A stretch of DNA of 64,000 nucleotides from JACCSI01 sp963815285 (GTDB taxonomy: Bacteria; Acidobacteriota; Vicinamibacteria; Vicinamibacterales; UBA2999), in contig CAWFGB010000005.1 of NCBI GenBank assembly GCA_963815285.1, positions 372,001 through 436,000 of the forward strand, given 5' to 3'. The notes beneath the pieces are model-generated. The model searched no databases. It saw only the letters and a list, made by a program, of their open reading frames with translations, and was not told where the DNA came from. Position 1 is the first letter of the stretch, and every line of letters begins with the position of its first letter. The translations under genes were made by a program, and so were the position numbers. This document shows positions 9,566 through 20,316 of this stretch, one piece after another.

Positions 9566-10402
9566 ATGACCAAGCGTGTCATTGGTGCGGCCGTCGCGGT
9601 GATCCTGATCGCCGCGAGCACGGCCCTCGCCCAACGAGGAGGGTGGGGCCGTGGCTACGGACGCGGCGAAGGCGGCATCCCGCCGCGCTTTGCCCAGGCC
9701 GCGGACTTCGACGGCGGGTTTCAGTTTTGCCGCCTGATGTACCGCCAGGCGCGCGCCCACCAGCGCGGCCTGGGGTGGGGCACTGATTACCCAGACGCGG
9801 AGATCAACTTTTCGATTCGCCTGTCCGAGATGACCAAGACGGCTGTCAGCCGCGGCCCCGGCAACGAACCCAATCACTTTGTTGTGCAGCCCACCGACGA
9901 CGCGCTCTTCCAGTGCCCGTTCATCATCATGTCGGATCCGGGCAGCGCGGGGTTCACCGAACAGGACGTTGATGCGCTGCGCACCTACCTGCTCAAGGGC
10001 GGCTTCCTCTGGGCTGACGACTACTGGGGGCCGTGGGCATGGGATGACTTCGCGCGCGAGATCGGCAAGGTGCTGCCGCCGGCGCAGTATCCTATCCAGG
10101 AGTTGACCCCTGAGCACCCGATTTTCAAGACCATGTTCACGGTCAGCCGCGTGCCGCAGGTGCCGTCCTGGCAATACTGGTCAGGCAGTGGCGACACATC
10201 GGAAATGGGGCCGTACAGCGCCAACGCCCACATGGCGGCTATCAGCCACCCCGGCGGACGCGTCATGGTGCTGATGACGCACAATACCGATATCTCGGAT
10301 GCGTGGGAACGCGAAGGCGAGAATCCGGATTACTTTCTCAGCTTCTCGCCTGAAGGCTACGCCATTGGTTTGAACGTCGCGCTCTACGCGATGATGCATT
10401 GA
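9566..10402 (+). CDS. DUF4159 domain protein, copy B (exported)
   Basis: 278 residues, starting 12 nt after the large coiled-coil gene. The N-terminus MTKRVIGAAVAVILIAASTALAQ is a typical signal peptide. A short Gly/Arg-rich linker (GRGYGRGEGG) precedes the DUF4159 core: FDGGFQFCRLMYRQ, DYPDAEINFSIRLSEMTKT, YLLKGGFLWADDYWG and THNTDISDAWEREGE. The last two blocks are nearly identical in the next gene, so copies B and C are recent paralogues, while copy A is more distant. Probably periplasmic; no function is assigned to the family. Confidence 0.88.
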   Translation: MTKRVIGAAVAVILIAASTALAQRGGWGRGYGRGEGGIPPRFAQAADFDGGFQFCRLMYRQARAHQRGLGWGTDYPDAEINFSIRLSEMTKTAVSRGPGNEPNHFVVQPTDDALFQCPFIIMSDPGSAGFTEQDVDALRTYLLKGGFLWADDYWGPWAWDDFAREIGKVLPPAQYPIQELTPEHPIFKTMFTVSRVPQVPSWQYWSGSGDTSEMGPYSANAHMAAISHPGGRVMVLMTHNTDISDAWEREGENPDYFLSFSPEGYAIGLNVALYAMMH

Positions 10403-10409
10403 GGCTGCC

Positions 10410-11237
10410 GTGACCCGACTGACCAAAGTGCTCTTGCTCGTGCTGCTGATTGCCACCACGGCAGCCGCCCAGGAGTGGTATCGCGGCTATGGACGCGGCT
10501 ACAATCGCGTGCCGCCGCGGCTGCCCAAGGCTGACAGCTACGACGGCTCGTTCAGCTTCTGCCGCGGCCTGTTCACACAGTATCGCGGCGAGCCGAGTGG
10601 CTCGGGCTGGAGCACCGACTACCCGGACGCGGATGTGAACTTCTCGATCCGCCTGTCCGAACTGACGAAAGTTGGGGTCGGCAGGCAGCCGACCGGCGAT
10701 CCCAACCATATCGTGGTCCCGCTCAGCCACGATTACCTCTTCAACTGTCCGTACGTGCTGATGTCGGATGTGGGCACGCTACGCTTCAGCGATCTCGAGG
10801 TCGAGCGCGTACGCGCTTATTTGTTGAAGGGTGGCTTCCTCTGGGTCGATGATTCCTGGGGCTCGATGGCGATTCAGTCGTGGGAGCGGGAGATTGCCCG
10901 CGTGCTGCCGCCCAACGAGTACCCGGTGCAGGATATTCCGCACGACCATCCGATCTTCCGGATGATGTTCGACCTGCCCAAGATACCGCAAATTCCGTCG
11001 ATTTCTCATTGGCGGCGCAGTGGCGGCGGCACCTCGGAGCGTGGCTACGACAGCGACACGCCGGTCTTTCGCGGGATCAGCAATGCGCAAGGCCACCTGA
11101 TGGTGGTGATGACGCACAACACCGACATTTCCGATGCGTGGGAACGCGAAGGCGAGGATCCGGAGTTCTTCTACAGCTTCTCGCCGGACGGCTACGCCGT
11201 CGGGCTGAACATCGTGCTCTACTCGATGACGTATTGA
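10410..11237 (+). CDS. DUF4159 domain protein, copy C (exported)
   Basis: 275 residues with a GTG start 7 nt after the stop of copy B. The signal peptide reads MTRLTKVLLLVLLIATTAAAQ. The same blocks as in copy B recur: FSFCRGLFTQY, DYPDADVNFSIRLSELTK, YLLKGGFLWVDDSWG, THNTDISDAWEREGE and a YAVGLNIVLYSMTY ending. It is the last gene of the envelope operon, since the next gene is on the other strand and its stop lies only 32 nt away. The side-by-side duplication suggests the two products work as a pair or on different partners; that is inference. Confidence 0.88.
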   Translation: MTRLTKVLLLVLLIATTAAAQEWYRGYGRGYNRVPPRLPKADSYDGSFSFCRGLFTQYRGEPSGSGWSTDYPDADVNFSIRLSELTKVGVGRQPTGDPNHIVVPLSHDYLFNCPYVLMSDVGTLRFSDLEVERVRAYLLKGGFLWVDDSWGSMAIQSWEREIARVLPPNEYPVQDIPHDHPIFRMMFDLPKIPQIPSISHWRRSGGGTSERGYDSDTPVFRGISNAQGHLMVVMTHNTDISDAWEREGEDPEFFYSFSPDGYAVGLNIVLYSMTY

Positions 11238-11269
11238 GCGGCAGTCACGCTGGCGCCCACGGCGGCCGC

Positions 11270-11911
11270 TCAGTGCCGGTGACCCGCCCCGCCGGCGCCC
11301 TTATCCATCAGCGCTTTCATCTCGAGCAGTTCCACCAGCGAGCGGCAGCGGGCGAGCGCGCCGTCGCGCTCGAGCAGCGCCTGCTTTTCGATCGGCTCAA
11401 GTTCGAGATACTGCGCCAGCGCGTTGATCAACTCATCGTCGGGCATCTGCTGCGGTAGCCCGCGGGCCGCCAGCGTGCCGGTGAACAAGGGCGCGAGGAG
11501 TGCTTCCAGTTTCTGTCGCTCCGACTTCAGCAGCTCCGGATCATCCGGAACAGTGGCTTCGGCGAGCGGTGCGACATAAGCGCGGCGGTACAGCACCGGC
11601 GCGGCGCTTTCTTCCTCGCCGATAATCCTGAAGCGCTCGAGTCCGCGCAGCACGATGTTGAAGCGGCCGTCGTTCAGCCGCTCAACGTGGGTGATGAGCC
11701 CGGCGCAGCCGATGTCGTACACGGGCGGCGCGCCCTCGTAGTCCGCTTCATGGCCTGGCTGCAGCAGCACCATGCCGATCATCCGCTCACCGCTGAGGGC
11801 GTCGGTCACCATCTGTCGATACCGCTCCTCGAAGATGTGCAGCGGCAGGAAGACATTCGGAAACAGGACCACGTTGGGGAGCGGAAAGATGGGGATGGTC
11901 GATGGCAGCAT
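11270..11911 (-). CDS. LON substrate-binding domain protein
   Basis: 213 residues from ATG 11911 (a GTG one codon upstream is also possible). The sequence begins LPSTIPIFPLPNVVLFPNVFLPLHIFEERY, cut here to its pattern IFPLPNVVLFP and LHIFEERYRQM, the hallmark of the N-terminal LON domain (PF02190). GCAGLITHVERLNDGRFNI follows. There is no AAA or protease domain, so this is the stand-alone form common in bacteria, usually annotated as Lon-like peptidase without activity. It lies 39 nt downstream of the VWA gene and probably belongs to that operon. Confidence 0.9.
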   Translation of the reverse strand: MLPSTIPIFPLPNVVLFPNVFLPLHIFEERYRQMVTDALSGERMIGMVLLQPGHEADYEGAPPVYDIGCAGLITHVERLNDGRFNIVLRGLERFRIIGEEESAAPVLYRRAYVAPLAEATVPDDPELLKSERQKLEALLAPLFTGTLAARGLPQQMPDDELINALAQYLELEPIEKQALLERDGALARCRSLVELLEMKALMDKGAGGAGHRH

Positions 11912-11950
11912 CACGGGTTCCAGGCTCCAGCCCTGGGCTCGAGGCCAGGA

Positions 11951-13225
11951 TCAGTGGATGGTCCTCGTCTTCTTGTCCATGTAGTCGGTCAGGACGTACT
12001 CGCCGAGCGTGTCCGGGGTCGTGAAGTACGCCTTGCCGCGGCACATCGCCGCGACCCGGCGGACAAATGCCACGAGGTCGTAGTCGCGGGCCAGCATGAA
12101 CGTATTGATCATGATACCTGCGCGGGCACAGGCCGAGACCTCGGCGAAGGTTTCGGCGATGACGAACGGGTCGAGGCCGAAAGCGTTCTTGTAGATGCGC
12201 CCGTCCGGCTGCGTCAGCGCCGAGGGCTTGCCGTCGGTGATCATCACAATCTGGCGCATGTCCTTGCGCTGCTTCTCCAGGATGCGCCGTGCCAGGCGCA
12301 GCCCCTCGCGCGTGTTCGTGTAGTAGGGGCCGACGCGCACACGTCCCAGTTCGCGCAGCGGAATCTCCTCGGCCGAATCGTGAAACAGCACGGCACGCAG
12401 CGTGTCGCCCGGGTACTGGGTGCGGATCAGGTGTGAAAGAGCCATCGCTACGCGCTTGGCCGGCGTGAAACGATCTTCGCCGTACAGAATCATGCTGTGG
12501 CTGCAATCGAGCATCAGCACGGTGGCACAGGAGCTCTGGTATTCGCCCTGCGCGACCATCAGATCCTGATACCTGATGTCGAAGCCGCGCGCGTCGCCTC
12601 CGCCTTCGCGCGCCTGGCGCTTGACCGCGTTCATGATGGTGGCGGTAGCATCCAGATTCATGGTGTCGCCGAACTCATAGGGCTTCGGCGCACCGCTGGC
12701 GTCGATACCGGTCGACAGGTCGCGCGTGTCGTGCCGGCCGGCGCTGCTGTGGCCGATCGAGCCGAGCAGATCGCGCAAGGCCTTGAAGCCGAGAAAGTCG
12801 AGCGCCTTGTCGGTGACCTCGAAGGTCGCCTGTTCCTCGCCGTTGCCGGCGCCGCCGCCCTGCGCGCGGCGCTGCCGTTCTTTCTCGAGATCGGGCGAGG
12901 CGGTGATGTAGCCCGAATCCTTCATCCGCTCGATGATCTCCTGGATGAGATCCTCGAGCTGCTGACGCATCTGCTCCTGATCCGCATCCGCGGGCTCGCC
13001 GAACAGTTTCTCGAGCATGTCAGGCGGCAGCACACCACCACTGAAGAGCGCCTCGAGAATAGCGTCGTGCAGCGCCTGCAGCGTGCGATCGTAGCCGTCG
13101 GACGGATCGCCCCACGGGCTGTCGAAGCCGCTCGAGAGCAGCAGATCCGACAGCTTCGACATCAGCTCGTCCATGTCGAGCTCGTCGAGCAACGACGGCA
13201 CGTACTTTTGATACTTGTACTTCAC
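11951..13225 (-). CDS. VWA domain protein, partner of the downstream-lying AAA+ ATPase
   Basis: 424 residues, GTG start. The N-terminal half is acidic and helical (about residues 1-200). The C-terminal half is a VWA domain with the metal-site motif LDCSHSMILYG (DxSxS) at about 220, and MITDGKPSA near 320. Position and domain order match CoxE/BchD-like VWA proteins that work with a magnesium-chelatase-type AAA+ ATPase, which is encoded just upstream in the same orientation. No magnesium chelatase large subunit is nearby, so a metal-insertase role cannot be inferred. No membrane segment is seen. Confidence 0.88.
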   Translation of the reverse strand: MKYKYQKYVPSLLDELDMDELMSKLSDLLLSSGFDSPWGDPSDGYDRTLQALHDAILEALFSGGVLPPDMLEKLFGEPADADQEQMRQQLEDLIQEIIERMKDSGYITASPDLEKERQRRAQGGGAGNGEEQATFEVTDKALDFLGFKALRDLLGSIGHSSAGRHDTRDLSTGIDASGAPKPYEFGDTMNLDATATIMNAVKRQAREGGGDARGFDIRYQDLMVAQGEYQSSCATVLMLDCSHSMILYGEDRFTPAKRVAMALSHLIRTQYPGDTLRAVLFHDSAEEIPLRELGRVRVGPYYTNTREGLRLARRILEKQRKDMRQIVMITDGKPSALTQPDGRIYKNAFGLDPFVIAETFAEVSACARAGIMINTFMLARDYDLVAFVRRVAAMCRGKAYFTTPDTLGEYVLTDYMDKKTRTIH

Positions 13226-13279
13226 GGTTCGAATACCCCGGCGCGGCTCAAGCCCCGCCTTGCTGGCCGTAGCCCCGCC

Positions 13280-14797
13280 TCAGTTGTAGTACCGCTTCTT
13301 CTTTCCGCGTGGCTGATCGTCCTCGTCGTCCGGCGTCAGCACTGGCGTTCGCGGTGCCGGGGCTTCACGGCGACGAGCAGGCTCGGTCCCGTGGTAGCCG
13401 CGATCGTCCGAGCGCCCGATCTTCTTCTGCGAGTACAAACCTTCCAGCACGAAATCCACCGCCGAGGCGACCAGCGGCAGGGGAGCGTCTGGCGCGATGC
13501 CGGCGCGATGGGCAAGATCGACGAGACCCTGCACCCCCCGGGCCTGGGACACCACGTCCCTCGCGGACACGCCGTCACCGAGGTTCAGTGTCCCGCCCAG
13601 GTCGAACCACTCGACCACCGGCCGGACATCCGCGTCCGGGAAGTAGCCGTCGAAGACGGTCGAGACAGCGGCGCGCACCAGGTCGCGCGCAACGACATCG
13701 GCGCCTTTGAGCTCACCTTCGTATTCCAGTTCGAACTTGCCGGTCATGGAGGGCAGCGCCGCGTACAGGTCGATCACCCGGGGCGCGACCGGGGTTTCAT
13801 CGTTGATCAACGCGCGGCGCTCGGCGTTGGACACGACGCTTTCGAGGACGCTGATCGGCATCCGTTGGCTGACGCCTGACCGCTTATCGATTTTGCGTTC
13901 GCGGCGCGCCTGAAACGCAACTTCCTCGACGATCTCGCGCACGAACCGCGGCACCTCGATCGGCTGGTCGCGATCGACCCAGGCCTCCTGCTCCGTGATC
14001 GCCATCGCCTGGGGCCGGCTCTCCATGTAGTGCGTCCGGATCTCGGCGCCGATCCGATCCTTGAGCGGCGTGATGATCTTGCCGCGCGCGGTGTAGTCCT
14101 CGGGGTTCGCGGTGAAAAGCACCATGACATCGAGCGGCAGGCGCACCGGGAAGCCTTTGATCTGCACGTCGCCTTCCTGCAGGATGTTGAACAGCCCCAC
14201 CTGGATCTTGCCGGCCAGGTCGGGCAGCTCGTTGATCGCGAACATGCCCCGGTTCGATCGCGGCACCAGGCCGAAATGCATCGCCAGTTCGCTCGCCAGC
14301 TGCAACCCGCCATGGGCGGCCTTGATCGGGTCGATGTCGCCAATCATGTCGGCGATGGTGACGTCAGGAGTGGCGAGCTTTTCGACGTAGCGCGCGTCGC
14401 GCGGCAGCCAGTCGATGCGCATGGCGTCGCCGTCGCGCGTCACTTTCTCGCGCGCGTAGGCCGACAGCGGCGCCAGCGGATCGTCGTTGATCTCACTGCC
14501 CGGCACCACCGGAATGACCTCGTCGAGCAGCGTCGTCAGCGCTCGCAGGATCCGCGTCTTGGCCTGGCCTCGAAGCCCGAGCAGGATGAAGTTGTGCCGC
14601 GCCAGAATGGCGTTGACGATTTGTGGGACGACGGTTTCTTCGTAACCGATGATGCCCGGGAAGAGCGTCTCGCCTTGCCGCAGCTTCGCCATCAGGTTCT
14701 GGCGGACTTCGTCTTTCACGCTGCGATGTGGCACGCTGCCGCGAGCGACCGCGGCTTTCAGTTCTCCAAGGCTGGTCGGGTGGGGACTTGCAGACAT
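13280..14797 (-). CDS. MoxR/ChlI-like AAA+ ATPase
   Basis: 505 residues. Walker A is GLRGQAKTR at about residue 75, Walker B-like GMFAINELPDL at about 190, and VLFTANPEDYT acts as sensor 1. The C-terminal lid includes VSQRMPISVLESVVSNAERRA. The distal tail is charged and rich in R, E, D and P. It is separate from the MoxR at 1.9 kb in sequence style (ChlI-like rather than MoxR proper). It is followed 54 nt later by a VWA gene. A TAGTAT box ends 6 nt before the ATG and no Shine-Dalgarno site is visible, so the transcript may be leaderless. Confidence 0.9.
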   Translation of the reverse strand: MSASPHPTSLGELKAAVARGSVPHRSVKDEVRQNLMAKLRQGETLFPGIIGYEETVVPQIVNAILARHNFILLGLRGQAKTRILRALTTLLDEVIPVVPGSEINDDPLAPLSAYAREKVTRDGDAMRIDWLPRDARYVEKLATPDVTIADMIGDIDPIKAAHGGLQLASELAMHFGLVPRSNRGMFAINELPDLAGKIQVGLFNILQEGDVQIKGFPVRLPLDVMVLFTANPEDYTARGKIITPLKDRIGAEIRTHYMESRPQAMAITEQEAWVDRDQPIEVPRFVREIVEEVAFQARRERKIDKRSGVSQRMPISVLESVVSNAERRALINDETPVAPRVIDLYAALPSMTGKFELEYEGELKGADVVARDLVRAAVSTVFDGYFPDADVRPVVEWFDLGGTLNLGDGVSARDVVSQARGVQGLVDLAHRAGIAPDAPLPLVASAVDFVLEGLYSQKKIGRSDDRGYHGTEPARRREAPAPRTPVLTPDDEDDQPRGKKKRYYN

Positions 14798-14803
14798 GTC
14801 ACC

Positions 14804-14809
14804 ATACTA
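14804..14809 (-). promoter_or_regulatory. -10 box 6 nt upstream of the AAA+ gene start (leaderless type)
   Basis: On the minus strand TAGTAT is followed by GGTGAC and the ATG at 14797. The spacing would put the transcription start on or next to the A of the start codon. No clear -35 was identified. Confidence 0.45.
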
Positions 14810-14892
14810 TAGCCATCGGCGCCAGCTCTCAGCCGTCAGCATCAAGGCAGTCAGGCTTGAAGCCGCGAGTCGAAAGCGGGCAGCCTCAACGC

Positions 14893-15723
14893 ATGCGTCA
14901 TCCGTTCAGCAGTCGTGAAAAGCTCGTCTTTGCCCACCGTGGCGGGGCCAAGCTCGCGCCCGAGAACACGATGGTGGCCTTCGAACATGGTCTTGCGCTC
15001 GGCAGCGATGGCATCGAGTGTGACGTGCACCTCTCGCGAGACGGCGTCCCCGTGGTCATCCACGACAAGACTTTGGAGCGCACCACCGATGCCACGGGGC
15101 CGGTCAGCGCCCGGACTGCGCAGGATCTGGCGCTCGTGGACGCGGGGTATCGGTTTGGAGGGGGTGACGGATCGTATCCCTTTCGCAACAGGGGAATCGG
15201 CGTGCCGACATTGGAGGCGGTCATCAATTTGTCTGCCGGGGCCCGGGTCATCATCGAGATGAAGCAGGGAGACCCGGCGCTCGCCCATGCCGTTTTGGAT
15301 GTAGTGCGACGAACTAGGGCCGCGGATCGGGTCTGCGTCGGGTCGTTCTACCGGCAGGGGCTTGACATGGTTCGGGCGCAGGAACCCGCCATCGCGACCA
15401 GCGCCTCCGAACACGAAGCACGCTGGACGCTCTACCGCGCGTGGTGCCGCTGGCCGCTGGCCGCCGCGCGGGTCTATTCGGCCTTTCAGGTTCCCGAATA
15501 CGCCGGGCGGCTGCGGGTCGTCTCGCCGGCGTTTGTAACACAGGCGCACCGCGGCGGCGCACGCGTGGACGTGTGGGTGGTTGACCAACCCGACGACATC
15601 ACGCGGCTGTTCTCGTGGGGTGTGGACGGAGTCATCAGCGACAGGCCTGACATCGCGGTCGCGGCGAGGGATGCGTGGCAACGCCGCGTGCAGGCCGGAG
15701 CGTCGTCATCCGCGGCCCCTTGA
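14893..15723 (+). CDS. Glycerophosphodiester phosphodiesterase family protein
   Basis: 276 residues from ATG 14893, chosen because the conserved fold begins ten codons later (VFAHRGGAKLAPENT); an upstream extension would be non-conserved. The GDPD pattern is complete: HRG, PENT, the E-x-D metal pair in DGIECDVHLSRDG and the second His in VVIHDKTLERTT. It hydrolyses glycerophosphodiesters to glycerol-3-phosphate and an alcohol. No signal peptide is seen, so it is probably cytoplasmic. The residues between 15400 and 15500 are less typical (aromatic and Arg-rich) but the TIM-barrel end (DGVISDRPDI) is intact. Confidence 0.92.
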   Translation: MRHPFSSREKLVFAHRGGAKLAPENTMVAFEHGLALGSDGIECDVHLSRDGVPVVIHDKTLERTTDATGPVSARTAQDLALVDAGYRFGGGDGSYPFRNRGIGVPTLEAVINLSAGARVIIEMKQGDPALAHAVLDVVRRTRAADRVCVGSFYRQGLDMVRAQEPAIATSASEHEARWTLYRAWCRWPLAAARVYSAFQVPEYAGRLRVVSPAFVTQAHRGGARVDVWVVDQPDDITRLFSWGVDGVISDRPDIAVAARDAWQRRVQAGASSSAAP

Positions 15724-15731
15724 AATCCGCG

Positions 15732-15737
15732 TAATCT
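15732..15737 (+). promoter_or_regulatory. -10 box 6 nt upstream of the PLP lyase start (leaderless type)
   Basis: TAATCT, then AGTCGG, then the GTG start at 15744. No Shine-Dalgarno site fits this start. The box sits only 9 nt after the stop of the GDPD gene. Confidence 0.4.
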
Positions 15738-15743
15738 AGTCGG

Positions 15744-16715
15744 GTGCAGACCCCGTCTCTCCACGATATCTACCGCGCGCGGCGGCGCATTGCCGACGTG
15801 ATTCGTCCAACTCCGCTGCTGCGCCACCCATTGCTCGCTCAAGAACTGGGCCTCGACCTCTGGGTGAAGCATGAGAACCACAACCCGACCGGAGCCTTCA
15901 AGGTCCGGGGCGGAATCAATCTCGTGCGATCCCTATCGGCTGAGGAACGCGTACGCGGAATTGTCACCGCCAGCACCGGTAACCACGGCCAGTCGATTGC
16001 GATGGCCTGTCAGCTCGAGCACGTCCAGTGCACGGTCTTCGTCCCGGAGGGCAACAACCCTGAGAAGAATGCCGCCATGCGAGCCTTCGGGGCGAAGGTC
16101 GCCGAGGGTGGCCGCGACTTCGACGATGCCCGGGCGGACTGTGAGCAGGCGGCGGTCGAGAGGGGCGCACGATACGTGCATTCCGCCAACGAACCGTTGT
16201 TGCTGGCTGGCGTTGGCACCTACGCGCTGGAGATTTTCGAGGAGCTTCCGGACGTTGATGTGATTCTCGTGCCGGTGGGCGGCGGCAGCGGCGCCTGTGG
16301 CAATTGCATCGTTCGGACGGCCCTCGGCGCGGCGACCCGCGTGATCGGAATACAGGCCGTCAATGCCGATGCGTTTGCGCGCTCCTATCACAGCGGCACG
16401 CGGGTCATCGGCGATAGCGCCCACACGTTTGCCGAAGGGATGGCGACGCGCGTCACCTTCGACCTGACGTTCGATTTTCTCCAGCGCGAAATCGACGATA
16501 TCGTGTCTCTCACCGAAGGCGAACTGGCCGAGGGGGTGCGCCTGGCGCTCCGCGCCACACACAATCTCGCCGAAGGCGCTGGATCGGCTTCTCTGGCTGC
16601 TGCGCTCAGGCTTCGCGACCAGCTGCAGGGCAAGCGCGTCGTCGCCGTGATGAGCGGCGGCAATCTGGACGCCGCAAAACTCAGGTGGGTCCTAAGCGCC
16701 GCCTCACCAGCCTGA
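15744..16715 (+). CDS. PLP-dependent threonine dehydratase / hydroxyaspartate ammonia-lyase-like
   Basis: 323 residues, GTG start. Fold-type II PLP enzyme: the PLP lysine is in NPTGAFKVRGG at about residue 53, the substrate loop is TASTGNHGQS and the phosphate-binding loop is VGGGSGACG at about 180. There is no C-terminal ACT-like regulatory domain, so it is the short catabolic or racemase-like type (about 320 residues) and not the biosynthetic IlvA of about 500. It removes water and ammonia from hydroxy amino acids such as threonine, serine or 3-hydroxyaspartate; the precise substrate cannot be told from sequence. The 3' end overlaps the convergent glycosylase gene by 35 nt. Confidence 0.88.
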   Translation: MQTPSLHDIYRARRRIADVIRPTPLLRHPLLAQELGLDLWVKHENHNPTGAFKVRGGINLVRSLSAEERVRGIVTASTGNHGQSIAMACQLEHVQCTVFVPEGNNPEKNAAMRAFGAKVAEGGRDFDDARADCEQAAVERGARYVHSANEPLLLAGVGTYALEIFEELPDVDVILVPVGGGSGACGNCIVRTALGAATRVIGIQAVNADAFARSYHSGTRVIGDSAHTFAEGMATRVTFDLTFDFLQREIDDIVSLTEGELAEGVRLALRATHNLAEGAGSASLAAALRLRDQLQGKRVVAVMSGGNLDAAKLRWVLSAASPA

Positions 16716-17412
16716 ACACATCGTCGTACATCGACGGTGTGACTTTGCCCGTGTTGGTGTTTTGTCGCGACGGGTGGTAGCAGCCAATTAGGGTGTCGAC
16801 GGCGCGTGGCGTGCCTCGAGGGCCTTGATAGAAGACGGCGCCATGTCCGAACGCTGGCCGCGGACGAACGATCTGGCCGTGGCGGGCGAGGTGCTGGAAC
16901 CAGGCATCCCAGGCGATCCGGCCGAGAGCGACCGCAACCTTCAGGTCGGGCAGGACGTCGAGTTCAGCGTCCAAGTGATCCGCGCAGGCGGTGATCTCGT
17001 CAGGCAACGGCTTGTTGTCCGGCGGTGCGCAGCGGACAGCCGCGATGATGTACGCGTCGCTCAGGACGAGCCCGTCATCCGGATGCGTCGAGGTGCTGAT
17101 GTTGGCGAAGCCGGCCCGGTTGAGCGCGGCCATGAGGAAATCGCCCGATCCGCCGACGCCGTCTCCGGTGAAGACGCGGCCGGTTCGGTTGGCGCCGTGG
17201 GCTGCGGGCGCGAGGCCGAGGATGAGCACACGCGCGCGCGGATCGCCGAACCCGGGCACTGGCTTGCCCCAGTATTCCTGATCACGATAGGCCGCTCGTT
17301 TTTCTGCGGCCACGCGCTGGCAGTACGCCCGCAGTCGCGCGCAGCGCTGGCACGAGACGATGGCCGAGCTGACGAGCGCGAGCGACCGGTGCTGTTGACG
17401 AAACCTTGACAT
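16681..17412 (-). CDS. Type 5 uracil-DNA glycosylase (UDGb family)
   Basis: 243 residues. The start at 17412 gives a short N-terminus before the iron-sulfur cysteines (SCQRCARLRAYC). The family-5 active-site block is GLAPAAHGANRTGRVFTGDG and the second motif is GCYHPSRQNTNTG, both typical of UDGb rather than Ung or type 4. It excises uracil and often hypoxanthine from DNA in base excision repair; family 5 lacks the polar Asp/Asn of Ung in motif 1, as here. The 3' end overlaps the convergent PLP lyase gene by 35 nt. Confidence 0.92.
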   Translation of the reverse strand: MSRFRQQHRSLALVSSAIVSCQRCARLRAYCQRVAAEKRAAYRDQEYWGKPVPGFGDPRARVLILGLAPAAHGANRTGRVFTGDGVGGSGDFLMAALNRAGFANISTSTHPDDGLVLSDAYIIAAVRCAPPDNKPLPDEITACADHLDAELDVLPDLKVAVALGRIAWDAWFQHLARHGQIVRPRPAFGHGAVFYQGPRGTPRAVDTLIGCYHPSRQNTNTGKVTPSMYDDVFRLVRRRLGPT

Positions 17413-17511
17413 AGCAGAAATCGACCGGCATCGGCGGAGCTGAAGGACACGCCCTCCACCCAGGACACGATGCACGAATGTGGAGGGCAGGACTTAGTCC
17501 CACCAAATTAG

Positions 17512-17517
17512 TACAAT
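17512..17517 (+). promoter_or_regulatory. Candidate -10 box of the aceE-aceF-lpd operon
   Basis: TACAAT lies in a locally AT-rich stretch 57 nt before the aceE start. A purine-rich site (AGGAAGGG, 17549-17556) lies between them. No good -35 hexamer is seen at standard spacing. Confidence 0.4.
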
Positions 17518-17568
17518 AGCAAGGTTGTCTACAGATCAGCGGAACCACAGGAAGGGTCCATCACGACC

Positions 17569-20247
<2,679 letters not shown>

Positions 20248-20316
20248 GCCCGACGGCGGGGCGTCAACCCGCCGATCGCCGATCGCCGATAGCTGAAGCT
20301 GAGAGCCAAACACCCG

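Noticed and set aside
12497..13879. Plus-strand open frame of 460 codons opposite the AAA+ and VWA genes
   Set aside because: Antisense shadow of two well supported genes; no domain, start site or promoter.
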